Source: Marinisporobacter balticus (GTDB lineage Bacteria; Bacillota; Clostridia; Peptostreptococcales; Thermotaleaceae). Taken from it: a stretch of DNA of 64,000 nucleotides. The notes below the pieces were generated by a model. That model was not told the DNA's origin. It searched no databases and saw only the letters and a program-made list of their open reading frames with translations. Positions 18,153 to 27,693 of this stretch are shown here, piece after piece. Positions within the stretch are counted from its first letter, which is position 1. Every line of letters starts with the position of its first letter. The DNA lies in contig NZ_SLWV01000019.1 in NCBI RefSeq assembly GCF_004345705.1, positions 1 to 64,000 on the forward strand, in the 5' to 3' direction. The translations under genes and the position numbers were made by a program.

Positions 18153-18740
18153 TTAAATGGATAAATTCCAATCTGGTTTTTCTTGTCTAATAAAAGCTGT
18201 TAAAATGTTTGTCACCATTTTTTCAGCCTTATCTCTATCTAATGCTAATTTTTTCGTTGCAGCTAGAACTGCTATGCCATGCGTGTAAAGAAATAAGTCT
18301 AAAAATATGATTTTTGATTGTTCTAACTCTACTCCAATAGTTTCCGAAAAAAGTTTTGCCTTTTTCTCATTGTCAATTTCTTTATAAAAGTCTTTTGCTT
18401 CTGTCATTTCTAAAGCCATATCATTTATAAATAACAGTTTAAATAAATGTGTTTCTTTTTGAGCAAATTCAATGTAGGAAAGGGGAAGGATTAAATATGG
18501 ACTGACATTAACAGAACTATTATAATTGGTGACATATTGCTCGTAGTATTCATAAGCAAAATCAAGAAATTCTGTTTTTAATTCATCCATGTTTTCATAA
18601 CAAGTAAAAATAGGTCGAGTAGAGCATTGTAGCTTACTTGCAATACTCCTTGCGTTTACAGTTTCAAATCCTGTTTCTCTTGTAATATCCAAGACAATAT
18701 TCAAAATCATGTCTTTCGTTATTTTTGCTTTAGGTGGCAT
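18153..18740 (-). CDS. TetR-family transcriptional regulator
   Basis: About 195 residues from ATG at 18740, which follows AAGGAG; a longer frame upstream lacks a ribosome site. The N-terminal helix-turn-helix covers MILNIVLDITRETGFETVNARSIASKLQCSTRPIF. The C-terminal ligand domain is family-typical but without a known inducer. It heads a two-gene unit with the methyltransferase. Confidence 0.85.
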   Translation of the reverse strand: MPPKAKITKDMILNIVLDITRETGFETVNARSIASKLQCSTRPIFTCYENMDELKTEFLDFAYEYYEQYVTNYNSSVNVSPYLILPLSYIEFAQKETHLFKLLFINDMALEMTEAKDFYKEIDNEKKAKLFSETIGVELEQSKIIFLDLFLYTHGIAVLAATKKLALDRDKAEKMVTNILTAFIRQEKPDWNLSI

Positions 18741-18928
18741 ATTAATTTTCTCCTTTACTAGATTTTGAATAATCACATATGTTATACAACTATTGTTACA
18801 TATCGAGTAAGCTTTGTCAATGGGGAGCTTTTAGTTTTTTATAATGTCAAAATATTATGCTCTATTAGAGTTAATGCTATGATGTGTATGCTCACACCTA
18901 AGAGCATAAGGTGAATAAAATCGAGTAG

Positions 18929-19195
18929 TCAGCTATAAATTAGCTCCGCAAAAATGGTTTCCTCAACCTGTACCTTGATGGTGTTCATTAAGCCTAAGCC
19001 TAAGCATTTTATTTGGTCGGTGGCTTTAAGCAGTTCCGTGATACCTGCGACTTTTGCCATTGGGGGCATAAGCCTTTCCAATCGTTCGTTGGCTACTTGG
19101 TCGATTTCAAGTAAATTCAAGTAAATGGAGATAGAGTTTTTAGGATAAAAGCAAGCTGCTATACAGGGTTGGCGTTGTTCCCTTGGATATGTTTC
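18929..19195 (-). pseudogene. tnpV: TnpV remnant of a conjugative transposon
   Basis: The C-terminal pattern (EIDQVANERLERLMPPMAKVAG, then MNTIKVQVEETIFAELIYS) matches the end of TnpV proteins of Tn1549/Tn4451-type elements. The normal N-terminus is missing and the sequence is diverged. About 45 bases on, 19237-19340 resembles an oriT-like spacer with GGGGAGTATCCCC-type palindromes. Confidence 0.55.
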
Positions 19196-19373
19196 AATAT
19201 ACGGTATATTGTTTGCGAACAAAAGTGGCAATCAGGGAAAGGTGGTACACACCTTGCGATTTTGCTCAAAATTCCCTTGCGGGATTTTTGGCAAATCTGC
19301 TTGTTGGGGAGTATCCCCAATCCCCACTGAACACACAATAAATTGTGTGGCTACGCCTTCTGCGGAGGCTGAT

Positions 19374-19416
19374 AAAATCACAGGACAGATTACCTCTGTT
19401 CCTGTGATTTTTCTTT
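19374..19416. terminator. bidirectional terminator-like hairpin
   Basis: ATCACAGGA (19377-19385) pairs with TCCTGTGAT (19400-19408), with TTTTTC on one side and AAAA on the other. It overlaps the end of the relaxase remnant. Confidence 0.7.
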
Positions 19417-19593
19417 TTCACGATGAGCCGTGTCCTCGCCTAAAAGACGGTCAATATTTGCCTTTGCGATGACTACTTCCTGCATATCCTTTTTCGCCTT
19501 ATGGTATTCCCCGTAGGCTTTTTTCTTGCCGGAAAGTAGTTCTGCATATTCAGTTTGCAGAGCTTTGACAGTGGGGAGCTTTTTCACATTCAA
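19390..19593 (-). pseudogene. C-terminal end of a relaxase (MobA/VirD2-like)
   Basis: The segment LPTVKALQTEYAELLSGKKKAYGEYHKAKKDM-like (shown here in part: KALQTEYAELLSGKKKAYG) with the DRLLG...EKEKSQEQR end is the usual tail of Tn1549-family relaxases. The nicking domain is missing; the fragment is joined abruptly to the acetyltransferase gene at about 19595. Confidence 0.65.
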
Positions 19594-19596
19594 CTC

Positions 19597-20136
19597 ATGT
19601 TATCTAGAGTCTTGGAAGCCATGGGTGTTATAAAGAACAGAATCTCAGAAAGCTTGTATCCAATTACCATCCGTAATTTTGTTGATGATGACATTGATTA
19701 TTTGATTTTGCGACATCAGATTCTATATCCAGCTGAATATGGTTTATCTTCAGCCTTTGTCAACGATGTAAATAGGGTAGTACATCAATTTGTAGGACAT
19801 TTTGATGCGAGTAAGGAATGTATACTGATTGCAGAAGTGGACGGACGAAGACTCGGAAGCATTGCAATTTCTAAATCAGATGATAAAACGGCGCAATTAA
19901 GATTTTTTCTCCTTGAACCGGAAGCCAGAGGCAAAGGTATAGGAAAAAAACTTATTGAAGATGCACTTGATTTCTGCAGAGAGAAAGGCTATACACACAT
20001 TTTTCTTGAAACTATAAGTAAACTAAAAACAGCAAGGCATATCTATAAAAGCAAAGGATTTAAAATAACCCATACACAGGAAAATCCGGCATGGGGAAAA
20101 GATGTTATAGAAGAGCGTTGGGATATGGACTTATAA
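19597..20136 (+). CDS. GNAT acetyltransferase, apparently the surviving half of a MarR-GNAT fusion
   Basis: About 179 residues. The acetyl-CoA-binding motif LEPEARGKGIGKKLIEDAL and the following FLETISKLKTARHIYKSKGF are intact, so the GNAT fold is complete. The start MLSRVLEAMGVIKNR followed by ITIRNFVDDDIDYLILRHQILY is the linker seen in proteins with an N-terminal MarR winged helix. That helix is missing because transposon debris abuts at 19596. No ribosome site is seen at the ATG. It may still acetylate an unknown small molecule if expressed. Confidence 0.7.
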   Translation: MLSRVLEAMGVIKNRISESLYPITIRNFVDDDIDYLILRHQILYPAEYGLSSAFVNDVNRVVHQFVGHFDASKECILIAEVDGRRLGSIAISKSDDKTAQLRFFLLEPEARGKGIGKKLIEDALDFCREKGYTHIFLETISKLKTARHIYKSKGFKITHTQENPAWGKDVIEERWDMDL

Positions 20137-20179
20137 TATTCATAAAATAGAAGATTGTTGAACTTCTATCATATATAGA

Positions 20180-20341
20180 ATGATCTTACCCCTCTTATTT
20201 GAATTAGTAGAAAAAAGAAATTATACAGGTAGAGTTTGCATATATAATCAGGATAAATGGAGATATAGCATGTTTTATTTCAACAAAGAGTATCCTGAAA
20301 CTGAGTATGATACATTTCAAATTCTGCGCATATCAGAATAA
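20180..20341 (+). CDS. 53-residue hypothetical protein
   Basis: An open frame from ATG at 20180 (MILPLLFELVEKRNYTG ... QILRISE). It reads like the tail of a soluble protein rather than random sequence, but has no good ribosome site and no family I recognise. Possibly a truncated gene. Confidence 0.3.
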   Translation: MILPLLFELVEKRNYTGRVCIYNQDKWRYSMFYFNKEYPETEYDTFQILRISE

Positions 20342-20480
20342 AATGGGGTTTGTGAATATCCCGCCGTTAAAAAACAACTATATCAAAGAGAATAATTATT
20401 AAATAAACTAAGGTATTGAAAGAATAATCTTGATGCCTCTGTTTTCATATAAACCTAAAATACAATTTAATAAATCTGCC

Positions 20481-20551
20481 ATCGGGCAAAACAACCATGA
20501 GGTTATGTTCTTCGTTACTGAAAAACATAGCCTCTTTTTTTGTTGTCCGAT
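20481..20551 (+). terminator. long imperfect hairpin with T-run
   Basis: About 28-base arms (ATCGGGCAAAACAACC... and ...TTTGTTGTCCGAT) fold around TTCGTTACTG. The right arm is T-rich. It is the type of hairpin found in leaders of conjugative-element genes, here ahead of a gene remnant at 20579. Confidence 0.55.
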
Positions 20552-20578
20552 TTGCAGAAAAAGAAAGGACTGATTAAA

Positions 20579-20689
20579 ATGATTACAAGATTTATGAGAG
20601 ATACACCTCTCGCTGCTATAGAAATAGAAATGCAGAGCATAAAAAGAGATTTCAAAGTATCTGTAAAAGAGGTATGTTTCCGAAGCTAG
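20579..20689 (+). pseudogene. 36-residue N-terminal remnant of a conjugative-element gene
   Basis: ATG at 20579 after AAAGGACTG gives MITRFMRDTPLAAIEIEM and stops after 36 codons. The start resembles small proteins of Tn1549-type elements. Bases 20690-20965 contain only short unconvincing frames. Confidence 0.35.
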
Positions 20690-20965
20690 AAGAAATCTAC
20701 GGATATGCAGCCGTTATTTTTTTACTCTCTGCAGATGCGTTTGTCTGGAGTAAGGCAAAAAGTTGTTTAGACAGTCAACTCATTCATTTTGAAGCTATCC
20801 GCATTCGGAGTTTGTCAAGAAAATTGTGGTTCTTTCCATACTTAGTTGAAACTATTGGATTTATAGCATATTTTTGAGTAACAATTACTATTTAAATATA
20901 ATATAAATTACACTTTTCAACAAACATTGGAAAGAACCAAAATTGTCGTATAAAGTTGTTACAAT

Positions 20966-21520
20966 TTATTTTTCAAGCTTATTTGAATCTTCCGGTTTGC
21001 TATTGACATTGAGCCTCCGTAAGTATGGTTGCTTGCCCTGTGCGTAGCCATCTGAAGAAGGTAACGCCCCAGGCAGGCTACCATACTTACTCTTGGTCTT
21101 GAAAATGAACTTTGCACACCTAATCTTTCGAGTGTTGCTAAAAATGTGGCTGCTTTCTTTCCCACGATGTGTAAGCATTTTATTTTGCCTAAGTACTCTA
21201 TAAAATGTAGATTCAGAAGCGATATATTTCCCTTTATCAGCAAGTTTAGGAACGATTTGAGAGGGTGGTAAACTGGCATATTCTTTAGAATTTACTGTTT
21301 CTAAAATTTCTTTGCGTTCTTGTTGCGAAAGTTTATTTTTAGGTTCAGGGCTAATAGCATACGGTCTTGCATCTGATTTAATATCACCATATTGTTTCCA
21401 CCTTTGATACGTTCTACTTGTAAGTCCAAGTATTTTACATGCAGGTTCTAATCTTGCCCCACCATCTCGTGCTTCATCAATTAATTCCACAGCTTTTTGG
21501 CGATCTGAAAGATATATCAA
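20966..21520 (-). pseudogene. IS3-family transposase (OrfB) N-terminal remnant
   Basis: Leftwards from a TTG at 21520 after GAGGAAG: IYLSDRQKAVELIDEARDGG, GLTSRTYQRWKQYGD, YASLPPSQIVPKLADKG and ASESTFYRVLRQNKML are the N-terminal half of IS3-group transposases. After HRGKESSH the family similarity stops and the DDE domain is absent; the last 70 codons are foreign. Its upstream end lies against the truncated RhuM gene, suggesting insertion there. Confidence 0.7.
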
Positions 21521-21572
21521 TCTTCCTCTCTGTCCCCCCAGATCGCTTGGGCCTTTTTTTGGAGAACCAACA

Positions 21573-22424
21573 GAGCATTTAAAGAATATTTTTTTAGATG
21601 GTGAATTAGATGAAAATTCAGTATGTCGGAAATTCCGACGAACTAGTTCTGATGGGAAAGAATATAACACTAAATTTTATAATCTAGAAGCAGTTATTGC
21701 AGTTGGATTTAGGACTAATTCTGAGAGGGCAATAGTTTTTCGTCAGTGGGCAACTTCTGTACTTAAGGTTTTTTCTATTCGTGGTTATGTTATGGATAAG
21801 GAAAGGTTAAAGAATGGAACGTTTTTAAATGAAGATTACTTTGATCATTTGCTTGAAGAAATTAGAGAAATAAGAGCAAGTGAAAGAAGATTCTATCAAA
21901 AAATAACAGATATTTATGCAACAGCAATGGATTATTCTGCTGATGCTGTAACAACAAAAACATTTTTTAAAACTGTTCAAAATAAATTGCACTTTGCAAT
22001 ACATGGCAAAACAGCAGCAGAGCTTATAATGGATAGAGCAAATGCAGAAAAAGAAAACATGGGATTAACTACTTGGAGAAATGCACCTAAAGGTAAAATA
22101 GTGAAAAGTGATGTTTCTGTTGCTAAGAATTATCTGAATTTAGAGGAAATGGATTCGTTAAATAGAATAGTAACTATGTATCTTGATTACGCTGAAAACC
22201 AAGCAAAAAGAAAAATACCAATGACAATGGAAGATTGGGCAAATAAACTAAATGCCTTTTTACAATTTAATGAATATGAACTTTTAAATAATTCAGGTAA
22301 GGTTACAGCAGAAATTGCAAAAGCTTTTGCAGAAAGTGAATTTGAAAAATATAGAATAGTTCAAGATAGATTATTTGAAAGCGACTTTGATAGACTTTTG
22401 AAGCAAGCTGAAAAAGAAAATTAA
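21573..22424 (+). pseudogene. RhuM family protein, 5'-truncated copy
   Basis: The reading frame is continuous and RhuM-like from EHLKNIFLDGELDENSVCRK at 21573, well upstream of the first ATG (21792). It passes through FYNLEAVIAVGFRTNSERA, RASERRFYQKITDIYATAMDY and HFAIHGKTAAELI to the normal C-terminus. The first 70 or so residues are lost at the junction with the IS3 remnant. The segment CRKFR is encoded by a perfect 15-base palindrome (21625-21639), at the position matching the palindrome in the intact copy. A shorter product from 21792 could still be made. Confidence 0.8.
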
Positions 22425-22562
22425 AAGCAATATTTTATACGGGATAGGTTCTGGAGAAAAGAAGATGCAGCTCAAATAGTTAAAAAGATTTTGGAAAGGG
22501 AAAAAGTTGAACATATACCAAAATGGTTGAAGGAATTACTGCTTTCTAATCTACAAGAATAG
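22425..22562 (+). other. in-frame coding remnant after RhuM; then 470 bases without genes
   Basis: Directly after the RhuM stop, the same frame reads FWRKEDAAQIVKKILEREKV and PKWLKELLLSNLQE to a stop at 22562. It looks protein-like but is unidentified. From 22563 to 23031 I see no gene, only a segment (22829-22846) repeated at 34568-34585. Confidence 0.3.
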
Positions 22563-23031
22563 AGAGGATTTTGGGTGGGGATGAAAATTTTTGAAACGCA
22601 TTAGGGTTTATTTTCTGATAAGAATATAAAGGTAAAAATTGATCGTAAATGCTTAGGAATTAAAATCAAAATTTTGATAAATGGCGGTTTACAGCTATTG
22701 TGATAACCTAATGCATATCTAACTAGAAATGATTCTGACTTCATGCGAAATAGACCCCGGGGCGTTTTTAGCATCCACGCGAAAATCAGGCTAAAAAGTG
22801 CCCAATTTTTGCCCTGATTTTTAAGGGGAAATATAGATGACATAGGATATATTTGATTAATATCCTCTAAAATGTGAGCATATAGATTTGTAGTTTTATA
22901 AAAACTATAATGGATCTACGGAGAATAAACCTTGCTATAATAAAAAGTTAAGTATATATTTAAAAATTGAATATTGGTAAAATATGTATTAATGTAAGGT
23001 CAATACGTAACTATCGACTTTACATTCTAAA

Positions 23032-23271
23032 TTACATGCTTGCCATTTTTCTGCACTCATTAGCGCACATATTACAGATATCAGCACACTTCTTGCAGTG
23101 AGCATCTTTAAACATAGCACATTCAACTAGAATACTTACACAATTTTTTCTCGCATTCAAATCTGATTCATTTAGACAAGCTGTAAAGCACTCATAGCAA
23201 GCTTGGGTACATTTTGAGCAAGCATCTATGCATGCTTGATATTTGTCAGTTGCATTTGTTACCATTCCCAT
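23032..23271 (-). CDS. Cys-rich four-helix-bundle copper-binding protein (DUF326/Csp-like), internally shortened
   Basis: A 79-residue protein with CSKCTQACYECFTACL and CKKCADICNMCANEC, the repeated CxxxC pattern of cytosolic copper-storage proteins. Usual members have about 105-115 residues and four Cys-rich helices. Here NCVSILVECA joins directly to MFKDAHC, consistent with loss of about 30 residues between two ECA repeats. Fewer copper ligands would remain. It has a good ribosome site (GGAGG). Confidence 0.8.
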   Translation of the reverse strand: MGMVTNATDKYQACIDACSKCTQACYECFTACLNESDLNARKNCVSILVECAMFKDAHCKKCADICNMCANECRKMASM

Positions 23272-23424
23272 TTAAATTACCTCCAAAAATTTTTTTGTTT
23301 CTAAGTTATTATCTATAGTTTTGCACAAATGAAGCCTTTATAAAATTATCCATACCGCTGCAAGATGTATAAATCTGAATGTAGGCAATAGAACTTGATG
23401 CTGATAATCTCCTAAGCCTAAATG

Positions 23425-24315
23425 CTACTTCATATCTATGATTGCTATTTCGATAGAAAAACGTGAGCCATAAATTGCAATAATTTGAGTTGGATTCAGC
23501 GTTATGTCTGTACTGATTAATGCCATTACATTACTACCCAGTTTTGTGACCACTATTCGTACTTTACGGTCAAGCGCTAATACCCATAAGTCTTTTGCCA
23601 CAACTTCAATGGCTCTTATTTTTTCATATAAGCATACAGATATCGATTGGATAGGTTCAGTTTTAAAAAGATCAACTATTTTTATCTTTTGTCCTCTTTT
23701 TCTTGGTCTGCCACGTTTCTTTGTTTGAGGTTTCTTAAGGTCTAAATACCCCACTGCATTTCTTTTTAATTTTGTAATCACATGAATAGGAGTTTTTCTA
23801 CTCAAAAGTGGTTGTATAAATGACTTATTACTAAAGTAGGCATCTGCTACTACCCTGACAGTATGCTTACAGGTCCAATCTGCAAACTGAAATATGTAGC
23901 ATGGACATTGTCCCAGAAGTTCATGGGAGTTGCTATTCCATCCGCATCAGACATCCATTGAGCAGGGGTTCAACTTACCAGATATTAAGCGGAAAATGAG
24001 TGGGAAATATAAAAATCGGTTCGATAAAAAAGAACCAACAATACCTAAAATTCCCCAATGGTGACCTATGATATACTTACCTTTTTCTGCATTGCTACTG
24101 TGGTTATTCCACTTTTGAATACCAAGTATTCTTTCAGAATTCTTTGCTATAAGGCTAGTGTCATAAGCTACCAATAGCGACCCATGGATCATAAAATTAT
24201 TTGGAAATAACGCTAAAAGCTTATAAAGCAATTGTTTCATAACACCCATGCAGTCCCACTGGTTTTTGCTTAAGAACCGTTCCCAACTTGCCAAATGCTT
24301 CTTGTAAAAAAACAA
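23425..24315 (-). pseudogene. IS4/IS701-like transposase, frameshifted remnant
   Basis: Two leftward frames carry parts of one DDE transposase: an upstream part (SWERFLSKNQWDCMGVM, LLVAYDTSLIAKNSERI) and a downstream part (KKRGRPRKRG, LISTDITLNPTQIIAIYGSR). The segment between is out of frame. The YGSRFSIEIAIIDMK end is the usual C-terminal motif with an early stop. A possible terminal inverted repeat (AGGAATATA...TATATTCCT) lies near 24449-24511. Confidence 0.65.
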
Positions 24316-24663
24316 TATCTATGAATATTTCTGGTAGTCTTTCGTCCTTCAGTTACTAAAAGGCAACAAATAAAGCTAACAAAATATTTGTAGTTTGGTA
24401 TGGATAACAATTATTTAGGAAATAATAACAACGGCAGTATTTCTTGAGGAATATAAATGTACATGAATATCACTCCTTTGCTGGGGGTCTATTTTGTACA
24501 TATATTCCTCTTTTATTTTGAAAATTATTACGTTAATTTATGGAAATAATTTAAAAAGTACAAAACTGTAGTATTTAAGTGTGATATTAAATTTATATAA
24601 TATCATTATACAATGGTTTATAAATATGTAGATCATAATTATTATGCTTAAAAAACTATTTTG

Positions 24664-24692
24664 TTGACAAGGTTGGTCGGTCGTGATAAACT
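24664..24692 (+). promoter_or_regulatory. promoter and operator region of BlaI/BlaR1-ABC operon
   Basis: TTGACA (24664-24669), 17 bases, TAAACT (24687-24692). The spacer contains GGTTGGTCGGTCG, complementary in type to the downstream ACCAACC runs, and a hairpin GGTTG-ATAG-CAACC lies at 24699-24712. These G/T- and A/C-rich half-sites are the probable BlaI operator. Confidence 0.65.
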
Positions 24693-24707
24693 AAAAAAGG
24701 TTGATAG

Positions 24708-24739
24708 CAACCAACCAACCAACCAACCAACCAACCAAC
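24708..24739 (+). repeat. eight tandem CAAC tetranucleotides in the 5' leader
   Basis: Eight perfect copies of CAAC end immediately at the ribosome site GGAGGTGA (24740-24747) of the second blaI gene. Tetranucleotide runs change length by slippage. Here the change would alter leader structure and spacing between the operator and the ribosome site. Confidence 0.9.
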
Positions 24740-24754
24740 GGAGGTGATTAATTA

Positions 24755-25120
24755 ATGGAAAAAAATTTAAAATTGTTTGATGCAGAATACAAGTTTATGA
24801 GTATTGTTTGGGAGCATGAACCTGTAAACTCTACTGAATTGACACGATTGTGCCAAAAGAAGCTTGGTTGGAAAAAACCAACGACTTACTCAATGATTAA
24901 AAAATTAAGCGAGCGGGGTATTATGAAAAACGAAAATGCTACCGTCACAACACTTATTGAGCGAGAGCAAGTTCAAAAATACGAAGCCGATACACTTTTG
25001 GAAAAAGCATTTGGAGGTTGTGTTCCTTCTTTTATAGCGACCTTTTTGAAAGGTAAAACATTGTCCGAAAAGGAAGCCCAGGAGATTAAACAAATGATAG
25101 AGGGAGCGATGAAAAAATGA
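24755..25120 (+). CDS. blaI: BlaI/MecI-family repressor, pair 2
   Basis: A 121-residue winged-helix repressor (FDAEYKFMSIVWEHEPVNSTEL; WKKPTTYSMIKKLSERGIM). It is a clear paralogue of the pair-1 repressor. Its stop overlaps the start of the following protease gene (ATGA). It should repress the seven-gene operon it heads, in which the other products are a membrane protease, two lipoproteins and an ABC transporter. Confidence 0.9.
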   Translation: MEKNLKLFDAEYKFMSIVWEHEPVNSTELTRLCQKKLGWKKPTTYSMIKKLSERGIMKNENATVTTLIEREQVQKYEADTLLEKAFGGCVPSFIATFLKGKTLSEKEAQEIKQMIEGAMKK

Positions 25121-26631
25121 TACCATTATTTATAAAAATTTTTAATATGAGTTTTTCCGCGGGTATAGTGGCTTTGGCTGTCATGCTTGTTCGTATGCCA
25201 CTGAAAAAAGCTCCTAAGATATATTCATATGTTATTTGGGTTGTGGTATTGTTTCGATTAATCTGCCCATTTGGTATTTACAGCCGATTAAGCCTTTTGT
25301 TTACCTCGGAGTATGTACTACCACCGGATATCCTTTATACGGTAAACCCTAAAATAACAAGCAATATTCCGATTCTGGATAATATAGCAAATATGGCAAT
25401 TACAAATGTTTTGCCAGCGGATAGTATGGAGAATAGCATAAACCCGATACAGTCTGTGCTAGAAATTGTGAGTTTTATTTGGTTCCTTGGGGTAGCTGTA
25501 CTGCTGTTATATGGGGTAATCGAATATATCCGCCTAAAACGAAATGTGTATTATGCAACCCTTGTGGAAGGAAACATTTACGAAACGGATAATATCAAAA
25601 CTCCATTTGTACTAGGGTTTATCCATCCAAAGATATTTATTCCTACCACCTTGGAATCTACACAATATGACTACATTATAAAACATGAGCAAATCCACAT
25701 AATGCGCCGAGATTACTTGATCAAGCTGTTTTCATTTATGGTACTTGCCATTCATTGGTTGAATCCTCTGATATGGGTTAGCTATTTCCTTATGTCAAAA
25801 GATATGGAAATGTCTTGTGATGAGGCAGTATTGCGAAAGGAAGAAGAAGATATACGGAAGGATTATTCATTATCATTGCTTGATTTGTCCACGAAAAGAA
25901 CGGGCATAATGAATCCCATCGCCTTTGGGGAAAGCGATGTAAAATGGCGGATTAAAAACGTAATAAACTTTAAAAAACACGCCCCATGGATAAACATCGC
26001 TTCTATCTTGATTGTAATGTTTTTTCTTACAGGATTTATATCAAACCGTACACCTTATCCCTATCTTGTTATATGTGAGGAGGAGTTAGCTGATCCTGCT
26101 ATGATGTTTGTTGACGGGGCTTTCTACAGTGATACAGGGGAAACCATCGAGACTTTACCGGAGGATGGTTGGGAGCATATAGGGAATATTGTCAGAACGG
26201 TTCCCCAAAGCATACTGAAAGTGGAGGAGGAATTTGTCTCTAATACGTTAGAATCGGGAGTAGAAGTGTATGGTAATGACTTTGACACAATCCACAAATA
26301 TGTGGCGTTGACGGATGGCTGCTTTATGTTATATGAGCGTATCTTTGAATCCGTAAGGCTGGAAATTAAGAAAGGTCCAGAAGGGGATATGCCCTATTCT
26401 TTTGTAGGTACATTACTTGAGGATGGCACCCTTGGGAAAAAAGGGGATACTGTAGAGGTTGTATGTACTGACAATATTGAAATTGTAGGGTTTGGAAACC
26501 TTACCGTAGGGCAAGAAGTATGGGTTGACTATACGGATATTATGAAAAATGCAGGGCATCCACAGATTAAGGTAGTTTCTATGGCAATTCCACCGGCTGG
26601 ATTTGTAGAATCATATGAAAAAGGAGAATAA
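25117..26631 (+). CDS. BlaR1-like M56 membrane protease, pair 2
   Basis: A 504-residue protein with N-terminal membrane helices, HEQIH zinc site (His190, Glu191, His194) and EMSCDEAVLRK, as in BlaR1. A last membrane helix is near residues 292-308. The outer domain (about 200 residues, DUF3221-like in its FVGTLLEDGTL and VGQEVWVDYTD segments) is not a beta-lactam sensor. It presumably detects a signal outside the cell and causes cleavage of the BlaI repressor, switching on the ABC genes downstream. It overlaps blaI by 4 bases. Confidence 0.85.
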   Translation: MIPLFIKIFNMSFSAGIVALAVMLVRMPLKKAPKIYSYVIWVVVLFRLICPFGIYSRLSLLFTSEYVLPPDILYTVNPKITSNIPILDNIANMAITNVLPADSMENSINPIQSVLEIVSFIWFLGVAVLLLYGVIEYIRLKRNVYYATLVEGNIYETDNIKTPFVLGFIHPKIFIPTTLESTQYDYIIKHEQIHIMRRDYLIKLFSFMVLAIHWLNPLIWVSYFLMSKDMEMSCDEAVLRKEEEDIRKDYSLSLLDLSTKRTGIMNPIAFGESDVKWRIKNVINFKKHAPWINIASILIVMFFLTGFISNRTPYPYLVICEEELADPAMMFVDGAFYSDTGETIETLPEDGWEHIGNIVRTVPQSILKVEEEFVSNTLESGVEVYGNDFDTIHKYVALTDGCFMLYERIFESVRLEIKKGPEGDMPYSFVGTLLEDGTLGKKGDTVEVVCTDNIEIVGFGNLTVGQEVWVDYTDIMKNAGHPQIKVVSMAIPPAGFVESYEKGE

Positions 26632-26632
26632 T

Positions 26633-27691
26633 GTGAAAAAATTACTAGTGATAACAGTATATATATTCTTATTTATAGCATCCACAGGTTGTTCCCATAA
26701 TGCTGAACTGCCAGTGGAGGCTAATGAACCCGAAATGGAAAATACAGTGAATCCTTTTCAATCCAATGATGAAGATATAGGGATTATGGGAAGCATTTCA
26801 CACGGACCAAGTATTCTCAATGTTGATGAAAATAATCATAGGGTGCCGTGGGTTTATGATGGCAAAGAAATCTACATTGAATACCGTGTAAAGGCTTCTG
26901 GCAAAGCAAAAAATATGGGGTTTTTTATATTCGTGGATGGCATACCACAGCCATATAAAGTGGATGATACAAAAGCCCCATATGAATATATGCACACCTT
27001 TGAACTCAAGGAAGATGATGTTGATCTACCATTTACATTCATATTTTCACCTGTTACCGGTAAGCAAGGTGAAACACTTGATCTTACTATAACGAGTATT
27101 TATAATCCAAGGTTTATGCCGGATATGAATGAAACATCATCTTATGGAGGCTATCATGGACTTTTACCGGCATTTTATCAACTTTCTTTTGAGGCGGATG
27201 GGAAAGCCCCAGATGATCAGTCAAGGGAAGTTAAAGGGACTATAAATCTATCCAAGGAACCGGTAACAAACAAATTTATGGAAATTTTAAATAACAACAA
27301 TTTTATGCAGGATATTGATATGGATGTGTTCAACAGCCAAATATTCAGCCTTATTTACTATGATGGTTCTTCTATAATGGATCATTACAAAATAAATGAT
27401 GACGGTACACTACATGTAACTTATAAACTGTGTGGTCATGGAGGACTGGAATATACAACCACCTTCTATATTAATCACCAACCAATATCAATTGGCGAAG
27501 GGACATCTATAGATACTACCATTGAAAAAGGTTCTGTATCGGTGATTGAGCTTGATATTAACTTAGACAATCTGGAAGATTTCAATACCTTTTATGCCAT
27601 ATCGGCTCCGAAAAACGCAAGAGATTTTCCAGATGGTATTTTTGAAGCTGAAAAAACACAATCAATATTACTTTATAAAAAAGGAGAATAA
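26633..27691 (+). CDS. extracytoplasmic lipoprotein of the ABC operon (1)
   Basis: About 352 residues. GTG at 26633 is chosen since AAAGGAG lies 6 bases before it; an earlier ATG at 26615 lies inside the protease gene and lacks a site. The start MKKLLVITVYIFLFIASTGC is a lipoprotein signal with lipobox ASTGC. The rest is a beta-rich outer domain of unknown family. Possibly a substrate-binding or immunity-type partner of the transporter (inference). Confidence 0.75.
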   Translation: MKKLLVITVYIFLFIASTGCSHNAELPVEANEPEMENTVNPFQSNDEDIGIMGSISHGPSILNVDENNHRVPWVYDGKEIYIEYRVKASGKAKNMGFFIFVDGIPQPYKVDDTKAPYEYMHTFELKEDDVDLPFTFIFSPVTGKQGETLDLTITSIYNPRFMPDMNETSSYGGYHGLLPAFYQLSFEADGKAPDDQSREVKGTINLSKEPVTNKFMEILNNNNFMQDIDMDVFNSQIFSLIYYDGSSIMDHYKINDDGTLHVTYKLCGHGGLEYTTTFYINHQPISIGEGTSIDTTIEKGSVSVIELDINLDNLEDFNTFYAISAPKNARDFPDGIFEAEKTQSILLYKKGE

Positions 27692-27693
27692 AT

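Noticed and set aside
20674..20877. 67-codon frame after the conjugative-element remnant
   Set aside because: No ribosome site or family similarity; hydrophobic run looks accidental.
24708..24739. CAAC run as part of a CRISPR or telomere-like array
   Set aside because: Only a 32-base pure tetranucleotide with no spacers; best seen as a simple-sequence repeat in a 5' leader.
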